DNA from: Candidatus Nomurabacteria bacterium
GTDB lineage: Bacteria; Patescibacteriota; Saccharimonadia; Saccharimonadales; Saccharimonadaceae
DNA length: 64,000 nucleotides
Direction of reading: 5' to 3'
Assembly (NCBI GenBank): GCA_031262695.1
Contig: JAISHF010000003.1
Location: forward strand, 36,485-100,484
This document shows positions 23,551 to 32,500 of the stretch, piece by piece. Within the stretch, counting starts at the first letter, position 1; each line of letters opens with the position of its first letter. Both the position numbers and the translations under genes were made by a program. Below the pieces are notes generated by a model that was not told the DNA's origin, did not search any database, and worked only from the letters and a program-made list of their open reading frames with translations.

Positions 23551-24552
23551 CTAGCGTTGGCGGTGAGGGCGGAGATATTTGCGGACGGCGAGGGAGGAGG
23601 CGAGGGCGCCGATCATTATGCCAAGGAGGACGAGCCCGAGGGCGATTGCCCACCAATATTGGTTGACAAAGTCGTAGGTTGGGGCGACGGTGACGCCGTA
23701 ATCCTCTAGGTAAACGCGGAGGCGGCTGAGGAGCAGGAAGGCTATGCCAGTCGTTGCGAGGGCAGCGAGCAGGCCGTAAATCATCGCTTCAATGATAAAC
23801 GGGCCGCGGATAAAACTGTGCGAGGCGCCGACGAGACGCATCATATAGATTTCTTCGCGGCGGTTGAAAATCGCCATACGGATGGTGTTGAAAACGATTA
23901 AAATGGCGACGGCGACGAATAAAATGCTGGCAATTAAACCGACTTTTTCCACAAAACTGGTGGTGCGGGCGATATTGTTGATGATTTCGCGTTTTTCGCC
24001 CTCAAATGATGGGGGGCGATTGGGTGCCAGCACGTCGGCGACGACGGGGTTGGTGTTGATGAAGCTCTCTACCTCGGCGGTTTCGTTCGGGTTGACGACC
24101 TTAATATGCATAATCCATGGGAAGCGATTCTCGGCTTCATAAGAGGCGTCAATCATAGATTGGTCGGTCTGACTGTCGGTGCGGTAGAGTTCCATAGCCT
24201 CATCTGGCGAAATTAGCGAAACTTCGCGGACGCTCGGCAACTCGCTGACACGTTCGGCGGCAAGTTCGGCGCGCTCAGGGCCTAGGTCGTTTTCAAGATA
24301 AACGGAGAAAGTGAGGTTTTCGGTGATGTCTTTGAGGGTGTTATTGAGAATGTCGCGCGAGGCGAGGGCGACGACAACAATCGTCAGCGCCATAATCATT
24401 ACAAAAGTCGCGGCAACAGAAAGCCACGAGTTGCGCAAAAACGACTTGGCACCATACTTGACTTGGCGGGAGAGTTGCAACATCGGGCGCTTTTGGGTTT
24501 GCGTGAGCGCCTTTAAGTTTTTGCGGATTTCGGGGGTTTTTTTGACTTTCAT
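23551..24552 (-). CDS. ftsX: Cell division protein FtsX
   Basis: FtsX is the membrane half of FtsEX, which couples ATP hydrolysis at the septum to activation of peptidoglycan hydrolases. The 333 residues show a basic N-terminus, membrane segment 1 (about 36-60), an external domain of about 120 residues with LPSVREVSLISPDEA, then three C-terminal segments including VGLIASILFVAVAILIVFN and the basic RREEIYMMRLVGAS loop. Its ATG overlaps the ftsE stop by 4 nt. Confidence 0.95.
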   Translation of the reverse strand: MKVKKTPEIRKNLKALTQTQKRPMLQLSRQVKYGAKSFLRNSWLSVAATFVMIMALTIVVVALASRDILNNTLKDITENLTFSVYLENDLGPERAELAAERVSELPSVREVSLISPDEAMELYRTDSQTDQSMIDASYEAENRFPWIMHIKVVNPNETAEVESFINTNPVVADVLAPNRPPSFEGEKREIINNIARTTSFVEKVGLIASILFVAVAILIVFNTIRMAIFNRREEIYMMRLVGASHSFIRGPFIIEAMIYGLLAALATTGIAFLLLSRLRVYLEDYGVTVAPTYDFVNQYWWAIALGLVLLGIMIGALASSLAVRKYLRPHRQR

Positions 24553-25241
24553 TTTACTACCTTTCCGCGTGGCACGTCGGCCACGAGTTTGCCGTCTTCA
24601 ATGCGCACGGTGCGGGCGTTGAGGCGATGGACGATTTCGAGGTTGTGGGTGGTGAATAGCACAGTGGTGCCGAGGTCGTTGATGCGTTTGACGAGGTCAA
24701 CGATTTCCCAAGTGTTGCGGTTGTCGAGGTTGCCGGTTGGCTCGTCGGCGATTAGGATGCGTGGTTGGCGAGCGACACTGCGAGCAATCGCCACCCGTTG
24801 CTTTTCGCCGCCAGAGAGTTGGGCGGGGAGTTTGTTCATTTTGTCTAATAGCCCGACAAGGTCAAGTACGCGGGGGACAATATTGCGAGTTTCGGCGTTG
24901 GTGTGGCCGGCGATTTCAAGGGCAAAGGCGACATTTTCGTAAACGGTGCGGTCGGGCAACAACTTAAAATCTTGGAAAACGACACCAATACGGCGACGGA
25001 GGTGCGGGATGTGCTTGCGGCCGAGGGTATCATAGTCAATACCGCCGACCATAATTTTGCCAGTGTCGGGGCGTTCCTCGCGGGTAATCATTTTAAGTAG
25101 AGTTGATTTGCCAGAGCCAGATGAGCCGACAATTACGACCATCTCACGCGGGTTAATGTGCAGACTAACATCATCAAGCGCCGGCGCCTCGTCCGTTTTA
25201 ATCTTACCATAACGCTTGGTGACATTTTCTAATAATATCAT
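24549..25241 (-). CDS. ftsE: Cell division ATP-binding protein FtsE
   Basis: FtsE is the ABC ATPase of FtsEX. The 230 residues contain Walker A VGSSGSGKST, Q-loop GVVFQDFKLL, signature LSGGEKQRVAIARS, Walker B ILIADEPTGNLD and the switch histidine in VLFTTHN. ATG 25241 is 6 nt downstream of TATATT on the minus strand (25248-25253), another leaderless start. It leads the ftsE-ftsX operon and is divergent from ppa. Confidence 0.96.
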   Translation of the reverse strand: MILLENVTKRYGKIKTDEAPALDDVSLHINPREMVVIVGSSGSGKSTLLKMITREERPDTGKIMVGGIDYDTLGRKHIPHLRRRIGVVFQDFKLLPDRTVYENVAFALEIAGHTNAETRNIVPRVLDLVGLLDKMNKLPAQLSGGEKQRVAIARSVARQPRILIADEPTGNLDNRNTWEIVDLVKRINDLGTTVLFTTHNLEIVHRLNARTVRIEDGKLVADVPRGKVVK

Positions 25242-25264
25242 ATATATAATATATCATAATATGC

Positions 25265-25286
25265 TATAATGTAAAAAAGGAGATTT
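25265..25286 (+). promoter_or_regulatory. ppa promoter and ribosome binding site
   Basis: TGC + TATAAT (25265-25270), then a leader of only about 10 nt that carries AAAGGAG before ATG 25287. A rare case here of an extended -10 promoter combined with a Shine-Dalgarno site. Confidence 0.6.
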
Positions 25287-25820
25287 ATGGATTTCAATAA
25301 ATTATTGACGACTGGTGGTTATGAGAACGGCGAGATTAATGTGGTGATTGAGATTCCGATGGGCAGCACGCAAAAAATTGAGTTTCGACGTGATTTAGGC
25401 TTGTTTATGATTGACCGTGTGGAGCCAGATTTGTTTGCTAAGCCGACGAATTATGGGTTTATTCCGCAGACGCTGGACGAGGACGGTGACGAGTTGGATG
25501 TCTTGCTGGTTTCGCCACTTAAACTCACGACCGGAACCTTTACGACAGCAAAAATCTTGGGCGTGATGAAGTTTGAGGACGACGGCGAGGTGGACGACAA
25601 AATTATCGCAGTCGTCGCGGACGACCGCAATACGGGCAATATTTATGAGAGCTTTGAGGACTTGCCGCCGAAGTTGATTGAGCAAATTAACTTCCATTTT
25701 AGCCACTATAAAGACCTGAAAAAGCCAGGCACGACGATTGTGAAGGGTTTTGAGGGTATTCCTGAGGCGAAAAAGGTGATTACGGCGGCAATTGCACGCT
25801 GGAACGAGCAGGCGAAATAA
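25287..25820 (+). CDS. ppa: Inorganic pyrophosphatase, class I
   Basis: It hydrolyses pyrophosphate to phosphate and so drives nucleic acid, aminoacyl-tRNA and activated-sugar synthesis. The 177 residues fit the family length. Visible motifs are VVIEIPMGSTQKIEF, KPTNYGFIPQTL and the metal-binding DEDGDELDVLLVSP, plus DDKIIAV. It is 3 nt from the next gene but appears to be a separate function, with the ABC pair downstream read through from it. Confidence 0.96.
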   Translation: MDFNKLLTTGGYENGEINVVIEIPMGSTQKIEFRRDLGLFMIDRVEPDLFAKPTNYGFIPQTLDEDGDELDVLLVSPLKLTTGTFTTAKILGVMKFEDDGEVDDKIIAVVADDRNTGNIYESFEDLPPKLIEQINFHFSHYKDLKKPGTTIVKGFEGIPEAKKVITAAIARWNEQAK

Positions 25821-25823
25821 GCG

Positions 25824-26678
25824 ATGGCAATTGGTAAGTTGCTTGGGACGGATGGGTTGAAGAATGCGAAACCGCTGGTGATTGACGCACGGAATATTAC
25901 GAAGATTTACGGCAAGAAAAAGCAAGAAAAGTTCGTGGCGTTAAAAAATGTTAGTTTGCAGATTGCCGAGGGCGAGAGCGTAGCGATTGTTGGCAAGTCT
26001 GGGTCGGGCAAGTCTACGCTAATGCATGTTTTGGCGATGTTAGACCAGCCGACGAAGGGCGAACTTTATTTTAACGGCGAGAAAATCGGTAAATTGAATA
26101 GTCGCAAATTAAATAAGGTGCGGAACCGTGAGCTGGGCTTTGTTTTTCAGCAATTTTTTATGAACGCCAATGATACGGTGCTAAATAATGTGATGTTGCC
26201 ACTGGTGATTGCGGGAACGAAATTTGGCAAGCGTAAGCGACTAGCGATGGAGGCGTTGCATGCGGTTGGGCTAGAAGACAAGGCGAAGAATAAGGCGTCG
26301 GCGTTATCTGGCGGGCAAAAGCAACGGGTCTGTATTGCGCGGGCGTTGGTGAATAACCCGAGCGTGATTTTTGCCGACGAGCCGACGGGCAACTTGGATA
26401 GCACAACTGGTGCAATGGTAGAAAAAACTTTGTTTGACCTGAATCGCGAAAACGGGATTACGCTGATTGTGGTGACGCACGACGAAGACATTGCCAAAAA
26501 ATGCAAACGGCAAGTGCGAATTAAAGACGGCGAGATTGAACTTGATACGAAAAAGCTAGTGGAATTAAAAGTTGGTAAAGACGGCAAGGGGCGAGTAGAA
26601 CTGAAAGCGGTGAAAAGTCGGGCAGAAATGAAGGCAGTGCAAGGCTTGACCGAAACGAAAATGAAAGGTAAGCGATGA
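25824..26678 (+). CDS. ABC transporter ATPase, MacB/LolD-like
   Basis: The 284-residue ATPase has Walker A GKSGSGKST, Q-loop FVFQQFF, signature LSGGQKQRVCIARA, Walker B VIFADEPTGNLDS and the H in VVTHDED. It is closest to the MacB/LolD export group that pairs with FtsX-like permeases, and such a permease follows with a 4-nt overlap. The C-terminal extension from about 230 is Lys/Glu-rich with the phrase LKAVKSRAEMKAVQ and is not part of the usual domain. Substrate unknown; peptides or lipids are typical. Confidence 0.92.
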   Translation: MAIGKLLGTDGLKNAKPLVIDARNITKIYGKKKQEKFVALKNVSLQIAEGESVAIVGKSGSGKSTLMHVLAMLDQPTKGELYFNGEKIGKLNSRKLNKVRNRELGFVFQQFFMNANDTVLNNVMLPLVIAGTKFGKRKRLAMEALHAVGLEDKAKNKASALSGGQKQRVCIARALVNNPSVIFADEPTGNLDSTTGAMVEKTLFDLNRENGITLIVVTHDEDIAKKCKRQVRIKDGEIELDTKKLVELKVGKDGKGRVELKAVKSRAEMKAVQGLTETKMKGKR

Positions 26679-27988
26679 AGATTTTTGATGTGTTTCGGAT
26701 GGCGAACGCCAATTTGGCGCGGAATAAAGCACGTTCGCTTTTGACAATGCTGGCGATTTTTGTCGGGTCGTTTACGATTATTTTGACGACGGGGATTAAT
26801 TATGGCGTCACGAATTATGTAGATAAACAGGTGGCAAATGTCGGCGGCGAGGGCTATATGGAAGTATTGAAGACGACCGAAGATTTGGCGGAGATGGAAG
26901 TGACGATTAGCGGTAGCGGTGAGCCGGTGGAGTACGACCCGAATGCGGCACCAATTATGTCGGCGATGACAGAGGCAGACATTGAAACTCTGCGGAGCGT
27001 AGAGGGGGTGCAGTCGGCAAATGGGCAATATAATATATCAACTAAATATATTACTTCGGCAAAAACCGATAAAAAGTATGAACTTTCTGCAACGGCTTTT
27101 CCGAGTAATCGGCTGAATATGGATATGGTGAGTGGTCGGGCAGTGGATAATGCAACGAGCGAATATGAGATTATGCTGGCGCCAGGCTTTGCAGAGGTGC
27201 TGGGCTATGACGACAATTCGGTGGTTGGGCAGACGGTTACTCTTGGAGTAGGCGTGACGCAACTAAAAGAAGGCGCGCCAGAAAAGATTGTGCCATTTGA
27301 GGTGAAGGTGGTTGGCGTGCAAAATAAAAGCGTGGTCGGTATGGGGCGGAGTTTTGTCAATGCCAGCGCAGCGAAAGAGATTTATACTTTGTCGTTGCAA
27401 GATGTGCCAGCGGAATATCAGCCAGAAGCTAAGTTCTATTTTGCGATTGTGGAGATTGACCCAGCGGCAACTGACGCACAAATTGACGAAATTCAGGCAC
27501 GGATTAAAGACAAGGGTTTTGCCGCAATGACGCTTGCTGATGAGGTGGGGATGGTGCTGTCGGTATTTGATGCGATTACGACGATTTTGCTGATTTTTGG
27601 GGCGATTGCCTTGCTTGCCGCAAGTATCGGGATTGTCAATACATTATATATGGCGGTGCAGGAGCGGACACGCGAGATTGGCCTGATGAAAGCGATGGGG
27701 CTGTCGGGCGGCAAAATTTTCTTGATGTTTTCGGCCGAGGCGATTATGCTTGGGTTCTGGGGGTCGGTGATTGGGATTTTGTTTGCAATGCTTGCTCGCA
27801 CAGGCATCAATGCAGTGGCAGCCAACACTTTCCTTGCGGATTTGCCGGGCTTTGTGCCAGTGCAATTTAGCATTCCAGCCCTTGTGGGCGTAACGCTCTT
27901 AGTTATGGCAATCGCCTTTTTGGCTGGCACCCTCCCAGCCCGCCGTGCCGCCAAGCAAAACCCGATTGACGCCTTGCGTTATGAATAA
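26675..27988 (+). CDS. ABC transporter permease, MacB-like
   Basis: Partner of the ATPase just upstream (ATGA overlap). The 437 residues show membrane segment 1 (about 20-42), a long external MacB-type domain (about 45-290, with VVGQTVTLGVG and FEVKVVGV), and three C-terminal segments. The coupling motif RTREIGLMKAMG and the closing PARRAAKQNPIDALRYE are classic for the family. No membrane-fusion or outer-membrane partner is nearby, as expected in a cell without an outer membrane. Confidence 0.93.
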   Translation: MKIFDVFRMANANLARNKARSLLTMLAIFVGSFTIILTTGINYGVTNYVDKQVANVGGEGYMEVLKTTEDLAEMEVTISGSGEPVEYDPNAAPIMSAMTEADIETLRSVEGVQSANGQYNISTKYITSAKTDKKYELSATAFPSNRLNMDMVSGRAVDNATSEYEIMLAPGFAEVLGYDDNSVVGQTVTLGVGVTQLKEGAPEKIVPFEVKVVGVQNKSVVGMGRSFVNASAAKEIYTLSLQDVPAEYQPEAKFYFAIVEIDPAATDAQIDEIQARIKDKGFAAMTLADEVGMVLSVFDAITTILLIFGAIALLAASIGIVNTLYMAVQERTREIGLMKAMGLSGGKIFLMFSAEAIMLGFWGSVIGILFAMLARTGINAVAANTFLADLPGFVPVQFSIPALVGVTLLVMAIAFLAGTLPARRAAKQNPIDALRYE

Positions 27989-28022
27989 TTCTGTGGTATT
28001 CTAGCTGTAAAGGAGAAATGAG

Positions 28023-28607
28023 ATGGAAAACGAAAATACAGAAGTTGTTGCAGCGGTTAAGCCAGATAAGAACAAACTTTATAAAGTTTTATTGCTGTGT
28101 ATTTGCGGGGCGCTTTTTGTAGTAAGTGTTTTGTTTGTTTGTCTTTATATTAGTAAGGGCAAACGAGTAGATGAATTGAAGCGCGAGCTAGAAGCCAGCA
28201 AGACAGCTAACGAGCAGGCACAACAGCCAGATAGCGATTTGCAAGCAGCGCTGGCTACTGACGATCTCGCTGACTTGGATGCCTTGGCGGACACGGGCGC
28301 GCCGGTTTACGGAATTACTTTTGGCCCAAGCACTGGTGTTAATATAGCTGTTGTTGATGGCGTGCCATATAAAGTGGCGACGTTTAACGCATATGCGGAG
28401 AGCGATGGGTCGCCGAGTGATGAGGGTTATTGGTATGAGGGGTATATCTTGGCGGCTTACATCAAACTTAATAAAGACGGTAGCCGTGATGGCGTTTGGG
28501 TTAAATCGGAGCAAATGTCTGGGCAAGCCGCTCGGCTTTGTAGCGCGGTTCCAGAGTTTGAGCGGCAGCTGTTTGCTGATAGTCATGTTGCTTGTACAGA
28601 AGAGTAG
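28023..28607 (+). CDS. Single-pass exported protein, unknown function
   Basis: A 194-residue protein: acidic start, membrane segment at about 22-45 with several cysteines (LLLCICGALF), a coiled stretch (VDELKRELEASKTANEQAQQ), then an external domain with a cysteine pair near the end. No fold was recognised. A strong AAAGGAG site precedes the ATG and a strong terminator follows. Confidence 0.72.
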   Translation: MENENTEVVAAVKPDKNKLYKVLLLCICGALFVVSVLFVCLYISKGKRVDELKRELEASKTANEQAQQPDSDLQAALATDDLADLDALADTGAPVYGITFGPSTGVNIAVVDGVPYKVATFNAYAESDGSPSDEGYWYEGYILAAYIKLNKDGSRDGVWVKSEQMSGQAARLCSAVPEFERQLFADSHVACTEE

Positions 28608-28647
28608 CCATATATTACGAGTGAGGGCAGAGTAATCGCGTTATTTC

Positions 28648-28699
28648 GTAGCGCACAGCACATTTTTTGCTAGGAAAAAATGTGCTTACGCTACACTTT
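28648..28699 (+). terminator. Two-part terminator hairpin
   Basis: An outer stem GTAGCG/CGCTAC (28648-28653 and 28689-28694) encloses a perfect 12-bp stem (28657-28668 with 28675-28686), followed by ACTTTTT. It should stop transcription from the orphan gene. Confidence 0.75.
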
Positions 28700-28716
28700 T
28701 TCCGAGAAACTTCTTC

Positions 28717-28752
28717 GGTTTTCTTTTTAGAAAAGAAAACCGCCTAAGAAAA
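28717..28752. repeat. Recurring GTTTTC hairpin element, copy 2
   Basis: Perfect 11-bp hairpin GGTTTTCTTTT/AAAAGAAAACC with loop TAG, then GCCTAAGAAAA, as in the copies at 16327 and 57260. Confidence 0.75.
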
Positions 28753-28760
28753 TTAGTTTT

Positions 28761-28795
28761 AAAAAGCGGGCAAGAGTAAATATTGCCCGCTTTTT
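28761..28795. terminator. Bidirectional terminator upstream of dnaE
   Basis: A 13-bp perfect stem AAAAAGCGGGCAA/TTGCCCGCTTTTT (28761-28773, 28783-28795). It lies directly after repeat copy 2 and 12 nt before the dnaE -10 box. Confidence 0.8.
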
Positions 28796-28807
28796 GATAT
28801 TATAAGA

Positions 28808-28819
28808 TATAATATATAT
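28808..28819 (+). promoter_or_regulatory. dnaE -10 box, leaderless geometry
   Basis: TATAAT at 28808-28813 followed by exactly 6 nt and the dnaE ATG. Confidence 0.65.
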
Positions 28820-31800
28820 ATGAGTAAGAGGGAGTTAGAGCCGCGGGATTTTGTGCATTTGCATAATCATACGCATTATTCGGTGCTGGACGGCTTGACG
28901 AAGGTCCCTGAACTTGTGGAGATGGTGAAAAATCTGGGCATGGAGGCAGTGGCGGTGACGGACCACGGCACGATGAGCGGTGTGCTGGAACTTTATCAGG
29001 TGGCGAAGAAAGAGGGGGTGAAGCCAATTTTGGGTTGTGAATTTTATATGGCGACGCGGGGTATGGAAGACCGCGATCCGCAAAAAGACAAAGAGCGGTT
29101 CCATTTGACTTTGCTGGCGGAGAATTACGAGGGCTACCAAAATCTGTGCCATTTGATTAGCGAGGCTTATACGCGCGGGTTTTATTACAAGCCGCGGATT
29201 GACCATGCGACTTTGGAAAAATATAATGCAGGGATTATTTGTTTGAGTGGTTGTGCGAGTGGCGAGATTGCTGAGGCGATTGCAGCAGACGATTTGACAA
29301 AGGCGAAAGAACTGATAGAGTGGTATCATAGTGTGTTTGGTGATCGGTTTTATTTGGAGATGCAAGACCATGGCCATCCCGACGCGCCGTGTTTTTGGGA
29401 AAAGCAGAAAAAAGTTAATGAGGGTTTGCAAAAGTTTGCGAGAGAGATGAACTTGCCGTTGGTTGTGACTTGTGATGGGCATTATGTGCATCATGAGGAT
29501 CAGGAGGCGCACGAGATTTTACTCGCGGTTGGCACAGCGGACTCGCTGGCGAATCCTGACCGAATGAGTTTGAAGGAGTTCCAGTTGCACGTGATTGACC
29601 CGCGAGATATTATTAAGCGTTGGGGCAAGGATTTCCCTGAGGCGATTTTGAACACGAAAAAAATTGCCGATCGTTCGGTGTTGGAAATTGAACTTGGGCG
29701 GATTTTGATTCCGAAATTTGATTGCCCAAATGGTATAAGTGAGGAAAAATATTTACGGCAATTAGTAGAGGCGGGCGCGGCGAAACGCTACGGCAAAGAT
29801 TATAAAAAAGACAAAACGATTACAGAGCGACTAGAATATGAACTTGGTGTGATTGCCAAAATGGGCTACAATGGCTACTTTTTGATTGTGCAGGATTTTA
29901 TTAACTGGGGTAAAAGTCAGGGGATTATTTTTGGGCCGGGGCGGGGTTCGGCGGCGGGGTCAATTGTGGCGTATTGTTTAAACGTTACTGATTTGGAGCC
30001 GCTAAGGTATGGTTTACTGTTTGAGCGATTCTTAAATCCTGACCGTATTTCTATGCCAGATATTGATATTGATATTCAAGACACACGGCGGGATGAGGTG
30101 ATTGCTTATTGCACTGAAAAATACGGCACGGAGCGAGTAGCGAATATCTGCACTTTTGGCAAAATGATGGCCAAAAATGCCGTGCGAGATGTGGCACGGG
30201 TGCTGGATGTGCCGTATTCGGATGCCGATCGGATTGCGAAGTTGGTGCCAGACCCTGTGCAGGGTCGGCATACGCCGCTTCGCAAAATGTTGGAAGAAAG
30301 CCAAGATTTGAAAGCGGAATACGAGAATAATCCGCAGGCAAAAACAGTGATAGATTTTGCGGCGAATTTGGAGGGGACGATTCGCAGTCACGGCGTGCAT
30401 GCTTGTGGCGTGGTGATTGCGCCCGACGATTTGAGTAAGTTTTTGCCGCTAGAAATGGCGCAAAAAGGCGTGGTGGCGACACAGTTTCCGATGGGGCAGG
30501 TGGAGGAGTTGGGGCTACTCAAAATGGACTTTTTGGGGCTAAAAAACTTGTCAATCCTCAATTCGGCACTGCGAATTATTAAAAAAGTTTATAAAAATGA
30601 AATTACACTTGCGGAAGTGCCGCTGGATGACAAAAAAACCTACGAACTTTTGCAGGCGGCGGATACGACGGGTGTGTTCCAGTTGGAATCGGCGGGAATG
30701 AAACGCTACTTGAAGGGCTTGAAGGCGACTGAGTTTGAGGACATTATTGCGATGGTGGCACTCTATCGGCCGGGACCGATGCAGTTTATTGATAGTTTTA
30801 TTGACCGCAAACATGGCCGTGAAAAAATCACCTATTTACATCCCGGGCTAGAAAATTCGCTAAAAAACACTTATGGCGTGCTGGTTTATCAGGAGCAATT
30901 TATGCAGATTGCGAAAGAGTGGTGTGGGTTTACGGGTGGCGAGGCAGACACTTTGCGGAAGGCGGTGGGCAAAAAGAAGATTGACTTGATGCAAAAAATG
31001 CGGCCGAAATTTGTGGAGGGCGCGGTAAAGGTCGGTGGTGCGACGAGCGAAATGGCCGAAACTTTTTGGAGCCAGTTGGAGGAGTTTGCGAATTACTGCT
31101 TTAACAAAAGCCATGCGGCGTGCTATGCCCTGATTGCTTATTGGACAGCATATGTCAAGGCGCATTATCCGGATGCGTTTATGGCGGCACTGATGACTTC
31201 GGACGCGGACGACACCGATCGTTTGGCGATTGAAATTGCCGAGTGTCGCAAAATGGGGATTAAAGTTTTGAGCCCGAATATCAATCAGAGTTATAATGAG
31301 TTTGCGATTGTGCCAGACGAAAGCACGATTCGGTTTGCGTTGTCGGCGGTCAAGGGTGTGGGACATGGGTTGGTGGAAGAAATCGTGGAAGATCGCAAGC
31401 AAAATGGCAAGTTTAAGAGCTTGTCGGATTTTGCACGGCGGGCGCCAGCCAAGTTTAATAAAAAAGCGTGGGAGTCGTTGATTAAAACCGGGGCGTTTGA
31501 TGAGTTTGGCACGCGGAGTGACTTGTTGTTTAATTTGGAGCGGATTGTGGATTATGCGGCGACGGCGCGAAAGGCGGCGGCGAGTAATCAGATGGGGCTG
31601 TTTGGTGATTTGAGTAATGTGACGCCAGATATTGAGTTGGCTGTGGCGCCGCAACCAGCGACCGAGCGGGAGCAACTGCAATGGGAGCGGGAGTTGATTG
31701 GGCTGTATGTGTCGGCGCATCCGCTGGATTCGGCGGCAGATTATTTGGCGGAACAGACTCTGCCACTCGGCGAACTCGGCGAGCGGTCGCACAAAATGAG

Positions 31801-32362
31801 CGGGACATTTGGCGGGTCGGTGGTGAATATACGGACGATTTTGACGAAAAAAGGCGACAAAATGGCGTTTGTAAAGATTGAAGATAAGACGGGTGAGATT
31901 GAAGTGGTTGTCTTTCCGAAAACTTTTGCAGTTTATGGGCATATGTTGACGAATGATGCGATTGTGCAGATTGCGGGCACCGTGGAAACGCGTGACCAGA
32001 GCGGGCGTGCGAGTGAGCCGAAACTGATTGCTGATGAGGTGCTGCCGATTACGGATGCGATGATTAAAAATTACAAAAAAACGGGCAAGCGGGTGGCAGT
32101 GGCAAAGGGTGGCGGGGCGTCGCTGGCGCCTGTGCGTGAAAAGCCAAAGATGATTTATGTGAAAGTGAGCGATTTTGGCGAGAGTGTGGCGGTGCAAGTG
32201 AAGGAACTAGTGGAAAAATATTCGGGGCGGGACGTGGTGATTTTGGTGGCGGTGCAAAATGGCAAAAAACAAGGCGTGCAACTGCCAAAAACGACTTCGG
32301 CAGCGAAATGTATGGACGAGTTAGCGCAGATTGTTGCGGCAGAGAATTTGATTGTAAAATAG
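28820..32362 (+). CDS. dnaE: DNA polymerase III alpha subunit
   Basis: DnaE is the replicative polymerase. The 1180 residues hold the N-terminal PHP domain (HLHNHTHYSVLDG and VTDHGTMSG, with metal-binding histidines intact, so it may retain proofreading activity), the polymerase palm with PDIDIDIQD near 420 and GPGRGSAAGS near 375, the YQEQFM and TLRKAVGKK finger elements, the HhH region, and an OB domain near 1000 (TILTKKGDKMAFVKIEDKTG). The C-terminus is short. A leaderless start is predicted. A minus-strand small ORF overlaps the last codons. Confidence 0.97.
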   Translation: MSKRELEPRDFVHLHNHTHYSVLDGLTKVPELVEMVKNLGMEAVAVTDHGTMSGVLELYQVAKKEGVKPILGCEFYMATRGMEDRDPQKDKERFHLTLLAENYEGYQNLCHLISEAYTRGFYYKPRIDHATLEKYNAGIICLSGCASGEIAEAIAADDLTKAKELIEWYHSVFGDRFYLEMQDHGHPDAPCFWEKQKKVNEGLQKFAREMNLPLVVTCDGHYVHHEDQEAHEILLAVGTADSLANPDRMSLKEFQLHVIDPRDIIKRWGKDFPEAILNTKKIADRSVLEIELGRILIPKFDCPNGISEEKYLRQLVEAGAAKRYGKDYKKDKTITERLEYELGVIAKMGYNGYFLIVQDFINWGKSQGIIFGPGRGSAAGSIVAYCLNVTDLEPLRYGLLFERFLNPDRISMPDIDIDIQDTRRDEVIAYCTEKYGTERVANICTFGKMMAKNAVRDVARVLDVPYSDADRIAKLVPDPVQGRHTPLRKMLEESQDLKAEYENNPQAKTVIDFAANLEGTIRSHGVHACGVVIAPDDLSKFLPLEMAQKGVVATQFPMGQVEELGLLKMDFLGLKNLSILNSALRIIKKVYKNEITLAEVPLDDKKTYELLQAADTTGVFQLESAGMKRYLKGLKATEFEDIIAMVALYRPGPMQFIDSFIDRKHGREKITYLHPGLENSLKNTYGVLVYQEQFMQIAKEWCGFTGGEADTLRKAVGKKKIDLMQKMRPKFVEGAVKVGGATSEMAETFWSQLEEFANYCFNKSHAACYALIAYWTAYVKAHYPDAFMAALMTSDADDTDRLAIEIAECRKMGIKVLSPNINQSYNEFAIVPDESTIRFALSAVKGVGHGLVEEIVEDRKQNGKFKSLSDFARRAPAKFNKKAWESLIKTGAFDEFGTRSDLLFNLERIVDYAATARKAAASNQMGLFGDLSNVTPDIELAVAPQPATEREQLQWERELIGLYVSAHPLDSAADYLAEQTLPLGELGERSHKMSGTFGGSVVNIRTILTKKGDKMAFVKIEDKTGEIEVVVFPKTFAVYGHMLTNDAIVQIAGTVETRDQSGRASEPKLIADEVLPITDAMIKNYKKTGKRVAVAKGGGASLAPVREKPKMIYVKVSDFGESVAVQVKELVEKYSGRDVVILVAVQNGKKQGVQLPKTTSAAKCMDELAQIVAAENLIVK

Positions 32363-32422
32363 GGGTAAAAGGCGATTTTGGGCGGAAAAGGCAAGAGTAA
32401 AGCCTGCCGAATCGCTCAGCAT
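32321..32422 (-). CDS. Possible 33-residue leaderless small ORF or small RNA, antisense to the dnaE end
   Basis: A perfect TTGACA, 17-nt spacer, TGTGA+TATAAT promoter on the minus strand is followed, after exactly 6 nt, by ATG 32422. The ORF begins MLSDSAGFTLAFSAQ and ends at TAA 32321-32323 inside the dnaE 3' end. The same DNA also folds: GCGATT pairs with AATCGC around an inner GGCA/TGCC hairpin, then CTTTT, so the product may be an RNA instead. No family was recognised. The promoter is the main support. Confidence 0.45.
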   Translation of the reverse strand: MLSDSAGFTLAFSAQNRLLPLFYNQILCRNNLR

Positions 32423-32428
32423 ATCCCC

Positions 32429-32457
32429 ATTATATCACACTTATGCTTAAATGTCAA
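32429..32457 (-). promoter_or_regulatory. Consensus promoter, member of a repeated promoter family
   Basis: TTGACA (32452-32457), 17-nt spacer, TATAAT (32429-32434), minus strand. Spacer and boxes closely match those at 44147-44186 and 45672-45711. Confidence 0.7.
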
Positions 32458-32483
32458 GGGGTATTGCCAATTTTCTGTATTTG

Positions 32484-32500
32484 TGTGATATAATATGCTT
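32484..32500 (+). promoter_or_regulatory. Leaderless promoter of the GH97 gene
   Basis: TGTGA + TATAAT (32489-32494) and 6 nt to ATG 32501. Divergent from the promoter at 32429. Confidence 0.6.

Noticed and set aside
30860..32197. 445-residue minus-strand ORF within dnaE
   Set aside because: A long shadow ORF; composition is His/Arg/Gln-rich without structure, and the plus strand is clearly dnaE.
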